Part shown: one piece after another, positions 55,594-64,000 of the stretch | Position numbering within the stretch: position 1 is the stretch's first letter | Layout of the letters: each line of letters starts with the position of its first letter | From: Prunus persica | Lineage: Eukaryota; Streptophyta; Magnoliopsida; Rosales; Rosaceae | Assembly (NCBI RefSeq): GCF_000346465.2 | Contig: NC_034013.1 | Span: 4,757,791-4,821,790 of the forward strand | Direction: 5' to 3' | Length of the DNA: 64,000 bases | The notes under the pieces: model-generated | Told to the model about the DNA's origin: nothing | The model's database searches: none | Seen by the model: only the letters and a program-made list of their open reading frames with translations | Made by a program: the position numbers and the translations under genes

Positions 55594-56710
55594 ATAGTGC
55601 TGCTAAACGAATTTTAAAATTAATTGAGTACACCCTATTACGAAAGTATTTATTGAATTACTAATTTACTCTAATATAAAATGATAAAAAAGAATACATG
55701 GAATTGTGAAACAAATATAATTTTAATAAGTAGGATTACTTAAGTTTCCTCCTCTCTTTTTTGTCATTAATTGACGTAGGATTAGAAGGGGACGTTAGGA
55801 GGCTTCACGACAACATTTAGTTATTTTAATTATTTTAATAGTTCTTTCTTTTTCCTTTTAAGAGTTTCTTTCCTTTTCCTTTTCTATTATCTATTTCATT
55901 AAAATTTGTCGATGCTATTTAAACAACTTTCTAGGGTTGTATTTTGTCGACTTTCAGATTACTATTCCCTAGAAAATTGAGAGAGTGTTCCAGAATTTTA
56001 TGAAGGGAAATTGTTCGTGAACCCTTTTACTTATAACTTCCGTTGTGTCATTAATTCTTACCAAAACATTCTCTGCAACATGGTGCTTTTGATTGATGTT
56101 CACAATTTTTATTAAAACTGGAATTAATAGGAGCATATTGCAAGTAATATGGCCCTGAGTGTTCTCACTTTTCAGTTTTGTCTTGTCTCTACTATCTTCT
56201 ACAGGAACAACATTCTGAACTTGAAATGCATTGTAAGCATCACGCAGAAAGTGGAAGCCAAAGGAGTAATTTGTGCCGAATTTCCCATTTGTCCTTTTGT
56301 GTTTTTAACGACACAGGTGGTGATTCAAGAACTTGGTGACTATACCCAGTAGTCTCATAATTATAAGACTCGTATATCAATGAAAAGTAAAAACAAAAAT
56401 TATGAATTTGTGACAACCCAGACGACAAAAACACAAATTTATGAAGTAAAAGCTTTGCAAACACAGAGTAGAAGCATAAATCCATATGAAAAGTCAATGA
56501 TTTATAAACACTATTAAAAAAGTTAAACAAAGAATCAACTATTAAGTAATGCTATAAGTATTATGGTGTTGTGTGATAGAGTGTATTAGGGTGTCTTAGG
56601 AGTATATTTGGTAGTTCAATAGGGTATACTAAGTTAAATTTACATTTTGATTAAAATATTATGATGTACTTAAATCATAGAGTGTACTCAGGATTCATTT
56701 AGGAGCACTC
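55594..56710. mobile_element. Mutator-like element with proven empty site
   Basis: The 9-bp target aagaatatg is duplicated at 55585-55593 and 56711-56719. The paralogous site in the other duplicate (about 41192-41200) has a single copy with continuous flanks. The ends are short and imperfectly inverted (agtgctgctaaacgaat; complement agtgctcctaaatgaat, then gagtacac.ct). No transposase; the small ORFs at 56149-56530 have no recognisable family. Confidence 0.82.
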
Positions 56711-57163
56711 AAGAATATGTATGTGCGTTCTTTTTTATGTTTTTATGTATATATCTTTGGCATCATCTGAATGACTAGCAAAACGAACAAGCAAGAGGAG
56801 ATGAAATAATTTGTTCTTATTTAACATTTGTGACTCTTAGGGCCTGTGGCGGATCCAGGAATTTTCATTCATAGGGTCAATCTTTTCCTAGTCCTCGAGC
56901 AAAACTAAAACTAAAACAAGACTCAAAACAATCTTTCCTAACATTTTCCACACAACCATAGAGGAGGCCGACAACGGACTCGTGATGCAAGGGAATGACA
57001 ACACCTAACAACGCGCAATGGTGTCGGTCTCCTCAAACCGAAAACTCGTGAAGTTTCCAATAGATTCATACACTTACGAGTATTTATAGTTGGGTAATTA
57101 GCACATTAATTTGTGTCATTAAAATAAAAATAAAAAAATGACAAAAAAATGACAAAAATATTT

Positions 57164-60100
57164 ATAAAACTAGAGGGAGAAAATGTAGAGAGAAGTGATA
57201 TGCTAAAGATAAAGCTTCACCATGTTTATTCTTTACTTAATCTTTGGTAGAACCACCTATTTATAGGCTTACAAGATAGAAGATTGAATACCATCATTTA
57301 CAATATACCTATAGGTTACAAGTACTAATTACAAAAACTTAATGCATAGGTTACATAAAATCCAACGATGGAATATTAATAGGTATGGTGGTCATCCACC
57401 AACTCATGCATTTACAACACTCCCCCTTGGATGTCCACCATACAATGACATAGTTCCCTCATTAAAAAACTTGCTTGGAAAACCTAGTGGGACAAAACCA
57501 AAGCGAATGGAAAAAGAGTGAAACTTTCTTCTGAATCATTGATATGGTGTTGGATGAGCTTATATTGCCTCGTTAAAACCTTGCTAGGAAAAACCCAGTG
57601 GGACAAAAACCTAGTCGAAGGGAAAAAGAGTACAACGCGCATCTGCCTTGAATGTAGTAGAATTGGGATGCTCCCCCTGATTGATATCTCCCCCTGATTA
57701 ATATCTCTCCTTCTCTGATTTGAGCAATACAAGCAACATTGTCTTCATACATGATCATCTATCACACTATTCAACCTGCTTTTCTCTTTTCAAATGATTG
57801 AAATCTTTAGGAGTATCAACAACTAATTTAGTAGTTAGAATATGTTACAACAATATCAAATTTGAATTCAAAATACTCAAACTCTTAGTGTTAACTCTTA
57901 ATTAAGAATATTGTGGTACTTTATATCCTTCAAGAAGTTGCTTCATCCGATATATCTCAAATATTTCATGAGCTTTGAGGATTTCCATGTACCATATAGT
58001 CTTAATAAATATGCATTTAACACATACTATAAGTTTTGCGTTAAAGTAACAACCGCACTTATAGAAATGTGGATGCATTTACGATGAGATTGGAGACTAA
58101 AACCACATGTCTCTCCCAGGAAACCTTATGTCATATTAGTGATCTTATTTTACTTCACAAACACCAATTCGTAACCTTCATACTGAACATTTGTAATTTG
58201 GTGTTTGAGTTATAGGTTCAATATCCAACTCTTCTTATTTAGTGATAAATGGAATTGCCTATTTCCATTTTTGGCCAATCACTTAACTTGTCGACATTCA
58301 TGAAACGTGATTTAATATAATCATAGCCCTTGATGATTGTAATAGCTACTAATAAACCAAATGTATCATCAATTTGTGATCCCACAATTCTTATGTGCAT
58401 GCACATGCATAATTTATAATCATCTCATTGCTTTGGGGTACCAATGCCTCTTCAGGGGCTTATGTTGTCACTTATGGGACAAACATCTCTTTTACAATGA
58501 ATTATTTAGAATATGTGGATCATAACCTCCTATAGAGCGTTATTTTTTATAGGGCTTGAATTTTTCAAATAATCTCCATTTCTGAGGAGTTAAGTCTTTA
58601 GAACCTATATTTCTGACATGCTTCAGGCATGCATTATATATATAGTCACCATGTTAATGGATTGTGATACGAGAATATCAATCCACGTTAGCATATGTAC
58701 AACTTATATATGCATTTTCTTGATGAGACAAAAGTGGACCGATTCAACACTATTTCACGACATTCTTTAGGAATTGTCATTTCTCCCCCTAACGGCGGGA
58801 AAATTGTCTCAAAATGTAGGAAAATAAACTCACAGTCGTTATCAAATATGTGACCATTTTAGTAGGCACATTCAGTAAAACTGGTGAAGTGATCCATAAT
58901 TAGATGTTGTATAGGCTCACAAATATCCCCTTGAATTATTTCAGGAAAGATGGCTCAAAGTCAATTTTTGACTGAGATGATCTTATGACAGCTTTTATTT
59001 GTGAGCGTTCTTTGTAATGATATTGTTGGACAAGACAATAATTTGAGTCTTTAAACGATGTTCTTACAAATTTATAAAAATCTTATGCATCATTGTGGGA
59101 CATGGATTGCCAAGATAGTCATGTCACAACATAAAAGTTATTCGGTCAATGAACTTCTAGTTCATGACATCATAATCTTCAACTATAATAGTTGTGTAAC
59201 ATTGGGGCCTCAAGAACCTTTGGTTCATAACATCATAAACTTCCTACCCACAAAAGAAAGTAGGAAGTTTCTCCAATAGACGCCTCTGGCTATCAATATT
59301 GGGGCGGTAATACAAAACATTACCATTGTAAAACGAAATTAATTAATAACCTAACATAAATAAAATAAAATATAATAAAATAAGTAAAGTGGTATAAACA
59401 AGGAATAAAATAAATCAATTAAAGATTATGAAATTCCAAGATAATCCAATATTAATGTGGATTCAATATGTAGATAAAACTACAAGTTTAAGAATTGGAT
59501 TTCCAACCAATTCAGGTTCATATAGGCACAAATAAGTAATGAACTTCAAGTTCATATATAGTATTAAGATCCATGAAAAACTATGAACTTCAGGTTCATA
59601 TCAATATATATTCGAAACTTCAGGTACGAATACGTAGATCTAAATAAATTGAATTAATAGTTGTGCTTTGAACTTCATACTCAAATCGATGTATATGCAC
59701 TCGAAACTTCTGGTTCAAGTTCTTGACATATGTAGGCCTCATGGAATTCTGATTTTGATTAATACAAAATCAAGGAGTTTTATGTCCTTATGTGCTCTTT
59801 AAATTCGCGGAACTTCACGCCCTCAATTATTTGGAATCAAAGAACTTCAGGTTCTGATTCAATCAAAAGGACTCTATATCCTAATCTAGTTATATGATGA
59901 GGATCACGGAACTTCAGGCCCCTGATCTTTTGTATAATTCAAACTCATCATAATAATTAAGATCATACTTAAAATTAAATAAACAAACAAATAAAAACAA
60001 AAATATGGCATTATATTCATGTGTAATAAGAATGAGAATTTTTTTTCTTAAACAAGCATGATGAAGTCTAATGGTGAGTACAAAGAAACTCTATACCATG

Positions 60101-60438
60101 TGATGACTCTAGCTCATATAAGAAGAAAGAAAATTCAGAGAAAGAAAACATACCAAGAGCAATGTCGTGCTGATAACGTGTTATAAAACTAGAGGGAGAA
60201 AATGTAGAGAGAAGTGATATGCTAAAGATAAAGTTTCACCATGTTTATTCTTTACTTAATCTTTGGTAGAACCACCTATTTATAGGCTTACAAGATAGAA
60301 GATTGAATACCATCATTTACAATATACCTATAGGTTACAAGTACTAATTACAAAAACTTAATGCATAGGTTACATAAAATCCAACGATGGAATATTAATA
60401 GGTATGGTGGTCATCCACCAACTCATGCATTTACAACA
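57164..60438 (-). mobile_element. Copia-type non-autonomous LTR element
   Basis: LTRs 57164-57419 and 60179-60438 differ at one base as read by eye. The left one has lost its first few bases. tattt follows the right LTR and also ends the left flank. The primer site (cgttatcagcacga on the minus strand) adjoins the right LTR. ctcccccttgg (polypurine tract) adjoins the left. The only coding trace is RNase H-like text near 57700-57758 (MYEDNVACIAQI). The paralogous empty site survives near 43745-43760. The interior repeats gaacttcaggttc-type palindromes. Confidence 0.82.
57700..57758 (-). pseudogene. Copia RNase H remnant
   Basis: MIMYEDNVACIAQIREG corresponds to the EDN.ACI motif of Copia RNase H. 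It is followed by degenerate text (LIRGRYQSGGASQFYYIQ) resembling the family's continuing sequence. Too short to act. Confidence 0.6.
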
Positions 60439-60507
60439 TATTTCACATTAAAAAAAGAGGAAACAGGGGACTACATTAACTTTAAAATTTTTTTTTACAA
60501 AATAATA

Positions 60508-61176
60508 TCATGGCGCACTTCCTGATTCCACAATAGGAGCCTTTAGTTTGGTCCTCTGGAGGACTTCTCTTGGGTTTCATGCACAGCTTCTTAGGACTCA
60601 TCACTTGAGCTCCCAAAGATCACACCTATAGCTTGAGCATAACTTGTGTCGTGATCTCGTTGCTTGCGTTTACCCTGTCGATCTAGGGCCTCTAGCTGCT
60701 TTTGCATGTCTTGGGACTAAAAATCTACCATCTTTGATAGCTTTTGATTCTCTTTCTGCAGTATTTCAAGCTAATGTCGATTTGCCTCCTCCGTCATTGA
60801 CCTCTCCCTCTTCAAACTCCTTATAACATGCTGACAATCTTCAACCAAATTCCGCTCTGCAACCAACTGGGCTCTTGAGACAGATGAGGCGATGCCCCAC
60901 ACTTGTGACAGATGTCGCACTTTGCACGCTTAGTGACATGGCATCACTCACCACCCGGTTATCATCCATCATTCCCAGTATGCGCACATCCTTGGGAGTC
61001 ACCAAACTCCTCGCAACTCCAACAGCAACTCCGTTGTCAAGGAGTAAAGAGTCGTTTACGGTAAATGGCCTCATGAGGAAGCAAATTAGGGCATCTATAC
61101 TGGTGCAGCCCCTTGCCCATGCCTATGTTAGTGAAGCTAGGTTTAGGTCGAGAGAAAATGAGAATGAAGAGGCCAT
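60508..61176 (-). pseudogene. Coiled-coil ORF family, decayed copy 2
   Basis: ATG at 61176 (MASSFSFSLDLNLAS), then a stop. The conserved segment FTVNDSLLLDNGVAVGVARS ... LSVQSATSVTSVGHRL is open at 60875-61074, followed by stops. It is paralogous to 43851-44541 through the segmental duplication and homologous to the intact ORF at 14219-14770. Confidence 0.65.
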
Positions 61177-61492
61177 TTTATTTCTGAGTTTGAGGAGATA
61201 GGTTTAGATTGAGAGAAATAGGAAGAAAGAAAATTGGTGGAGCTAGGTTTTTTTTTTTTTTTTTTTTTTAAGTTATGATTTTTTTCTCCCCTTGTTTCCC
61301 TTTATAGATGTCCAATATGACACTCGTAATTTCTAGCTTTCCGCCTCCTTGATTTCCGCTTCGTGTTTTCCGCTCTATGTTTTCTTGCTTTCCACCTCGA
61401 CCCACTTAATAGGCTTTCCATCTTGACCCGCTTTATTAAACGAGTTATAATAAGCATCTTCCGCTCTAAAAATTTATTTTATGTAAAAATAT

Positions 61493-63890
61493 TGTGCAGC
61501 ATTTCGGAATCAAAGAGTCATGGTGCTTTAGTTGTGGGTTAGCAGGGATAAATTAATTAATTTAATTAATTGTGAAATTTCAATTTTGCCCTTGGGGGTA
61601 GGGGCATTTTGGTCATTTTTTAATCCATGAGGATTTGGGGAAAATGAATGGTGCCATTACGTAGATCGTACCTAGATGAATCCGTAGACACATAGTGGAC
61701 TCGAATTAGAGTTGTAATAAAGAAGTTACTATCAAAACAAACTCAATGGCACAATCGTAATTATTTCAAAAATGATTTTTAAATACCTGAAAAAACACAC
61801 ACACACACACACTCTCTCTCCCCCCCCCCCCCCCTGGGGTAACTGGTAAAACAGCAGCGGTTGTTTTCTGTCGCCATTTTTTAAGGCATCGGTCCCAAAA
61901 GAACTGCCTCCGCTCCCTTTTCCAGCCCCACCCTTCAGCCGCCACGATCCGCTGTCGCTGTAGCCAGAAATTGCAAAAAAAGACCAGATTTTTACATAAA
62001 ATTTCCGGAGCTCGTTCGGACGTTTTCGGCAACCAAATTCTTCGAACTTGGTACGTTTTCTTATCTTCTCAATGTGTTCTAGCTACTGGTTGGGTTGTTT
62101 AGGATTACTTTCTGCTTTTTGAAACGAATTTAAGCGATAGAAGTTTTGGCCTTCAGCCCTTGATTCCGGCCACTTCCGATCACTTTTTGGGGTAGGTCCA
62201 AGAACAAAATTGCTCCACTCAATGTCGTGATCCTGTAGATATAAGTCTTGACCATTAGTTTGGAGTTTTTCCGATCGCCGAAAATCGCTTTGGACACCCA
62301 CACGCTTCCTGAGCTTGTGGCGGCACGTGGGCCTTCGTGGTTGTCTTTGGGTTCTAAAATGATCCCCATGTCGTCCCGAGCACGACGGTATGCTCGAATG
62401 TGAATTTGGTTATCGTTTGATTATCGATCGGATATTGCATATTACGCGTTATCCGGGTTCGACATGTTTGGACCGTTGGATTGACTTCAATTTCATATAT
62501 GTTGATCTAGGCATCCCAAGGATTATATAGGATTTCACAGATCGTGAATCGAAGCCCCGGACATTCCGATTCAATAACTTAAATTTGCGATTAAATGATA
62601 ACCGTCCAATCGTACGGTCACGAGCAATCCAACCGTTCGATAAGGACCAAACTTGCAGGATGTGTATTCTAAATCTTGTGGAACCCATATGAACTTCCAG
62701 CAGTTTGACCCAATTTGGAAAGTTTGACTGCCCGGTTGACCGAGCGTTTTTCGAGGCTATTCCATCATCTGAAACACGTAGTTGGACTTTAGGAACATCT
62801 CGTTCCTCGTACACTTACTTGAAACCCCGAAAACTAGGATTTTAATTTAAAGTTTCCGTTCGAGGTGTTTTATATTAATCTCGTACTCGTATTCTGAAAT
62901 AGGTACTCCGACCACTCGTACGCAGCAATCAAGACCCTCTCAGGGTCAAGCAGTGTGGGAGTACTTGTGAGTGGACTTTGTTTTCAAATAACAGGCATTG
63001 TTTTATGATGGAAAAACTATGCATAATGATTTAATGGTTTATTGAATATATTATATATTCAATTGTGGAATTTGATATTTTTGTAAAGTAATTGCATTAT
63101 ATTCGAGTTTTGGCATATTGCAAGTATCTTGAGTTGATATATAATATTTTTGAGAATTGCTATCTATGATTGGTTAGGTGTGGGGTATGTGGGATATTGG
63201 TTTGAGATTGTGAAAAGAGAGTAGATTTTAGTTATGTCAGTTTGAAGTGCTATAAGCACTACCCTATGTACCTCCCCTGATTTGGAACCTTGGATTTGGA
63301 TTGTTGAGATACTTGGATATGTTGGAACCCGGGCACCCTTAACGAGGCGTTTCGTAAACCCTTATCGGGTAATCTGCCCGCGCAGGACTTGTCACAGGCA
63401 TACGAGTATTGAGGGCTTCTGTTGTACGTACTGGTAGAGTCAGTCCGCCGGTTGGATAGCTCGTTCCCTAGCCACATGATCAATTGAGGATTCTTCCATG
63501 TGCACTAGTCAAACAATCCCCTGTTTGGATTGTTTCCCCGATACAAACTAGGTGATGCCATACCTATATATTTATTTATATATATATATTACGCATTATA
63601 TACATATATATAACTATTTGTTCTTTATTATTTATGGTGAGGATACTTCCTCGCCGGCTGTGCCAATGGGCACGCTTCTCGAGTGAATGGTGTGGGATTA
63701 GTATGGAAGTTTTGATTGGGTTGAGAAGCAAATTATCTTTTTGGGACTTCGGATTTCGTTATGATTTTGACCAAATTATGTATACATATATATATCCTTG
63801 ATGGTTTGATTGCATATGATTGCATATATATCCTTGATCGTTATATATCCTAAACGGAGGAGTTATATTGTGTTGATTTCATCTGTGAAC
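61493..63890. other. Gene-free right end, probably part of a long LTR or untranslated repeat
   Basis: Mixed GC content, no convincing ORF. Short ORFs on the minus strand (61766-62814, 63259-63483) have no family features. The style (mid-GC, stretches such as ccgtccaatcgtacggt and gatcgtgaatcgaag) suggests an LTR-retroelement non-coding part, but no second copy lies in the window to prove it. Confidence 0.35.
61796..61834. repeat. (CA)n-(CT)n-poly(C) low-complexity run
   Basis: acacac, then tctctct, then a run of about 15 C. A poly-T run also lies at about 61250-61269. Confidence 0.9.
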
Positions 63891-64000
63891 TAAACTTTGG
63901 TGATCCACTTGAGAAATTCACTAGAATGTAATAACAACTTTGGTTACAATCAAGAACCGCCTTAGCTCTCACAAGAACCTTGCTCTCTTTTCTCTCAACC
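63891..64000. repeat. Second copy of the LTR-like repeat seen at 49430-49540
   Basis: Shares tggtgatccacttgagaaat, tcactagaatgta, ggttacaatcaagaacc and ttagctctcacaagaacct in the same order and orientation. It continues beyond the window. Confidence 0.75.

Larger units (their letters stand above)
54904..61490. repeat. Segmental duplication, copy 2
   Basis: Partner of 40600-44840: AOP 5' end and promoter at the left, decayed coiled-coil ORF at the right. It was later enlarged by insertions at 55594-56710 and 57164-60438. The match ends at about tgtaaaaatattg near 61490. Confidence 0.8.

Noticed and set aside
56149..56530. Opposed 67- and 96-codon ORFs in the Mutator-like element
   Set aside because: They overlap each other on opposite strands and match no family I recognise; chance ORFs cannot be excluded.
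62083..62814. Minus-strand ORFs at the right end as a possible gene
   Set aside because: Fragmentary overlapping frames, no domain, and the region looks like retroelement non-coding sequence.

Overview
This is plant nuclear DNA: introns with GT..AG borders, CT/CA microsatellites, a plant-type snoRNA promoter and a very high load of nested LTR retrotransposons and TIR elements. The families present fit a woody eudicot, most likely Rosaceae such as apple or pear; that assignment is an inference from general resemblance only. One 100-N assembly gap lies at 15174-15273.

Layout. The left edge (11-1704, +) holds the last four exons of a ribose-phosphate pyrophosphokinase gene. A dicistronic box C/D snoRNA cluster with its own Site II/telo-box/TATA promoter lies at 4605-5108 (+); it is invisible to ORF calling. 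The minus strand carries a broken-up cluster of AOP-like 2-oxoglutarate/Fe(II) dioxygenases: copy A (2304-4218, pseudogene), copy B (19120-40736, pseudogene), copy C (52118-53537, the only intact copy, 307 aa) and copy D (54904-54965, first-exon stub). Copies A and B were each hit in the last exon by a different hAT-like element. Exon 1 of copy B is split by about 19.7 kb of retroelements that used one target twice: the 5-bp target gattg occurs three times, flanking first a solo LTR and then a Ty3 element.

That Ty3 element (21353-40594, -) contains two further complete insertions, a Ty1/Copia element (24304-29430, -) and a Tat-type Ty3 element (30232-39393, +). Between copies A and B lies a Russian-doll nest (about 9.4-19.0 kb): a MITE-like repeat holds an inverted-LTR element, which holds a Mutator-like element with a 9-bp duplication, which holds a young LTR element (11444-18098). 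This last element lacks recognisable gag-pol but carries an array of ten similar hairpins, many short palindromes and an intact antisense 183-codon coiled-coil ORF. Two decayed relatives of that ORF lie at 43851-44541 and 60508-61176, inside a segmental duplication (about 40.6-44.8 kb versus 54.9-61.5 kb).

The right half also contains a very young short LTR element with a gag-leader ORF (46532-48042), a possible Pack-MULE (48141-49132), a 1.1-kb Mutator-like element whose empty site survives in the other duplicate (55594-56710), a Copia-like non-autonomous element (57164-60438), foldback repeats and a gene-free right end. Host genes likely to work are the PRPP synthetase, the snoRNA pair and AOP copy C. 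The mobile coiled-coil ORF family and the hairpin array of its carrier are the best candidates for something not yet described.
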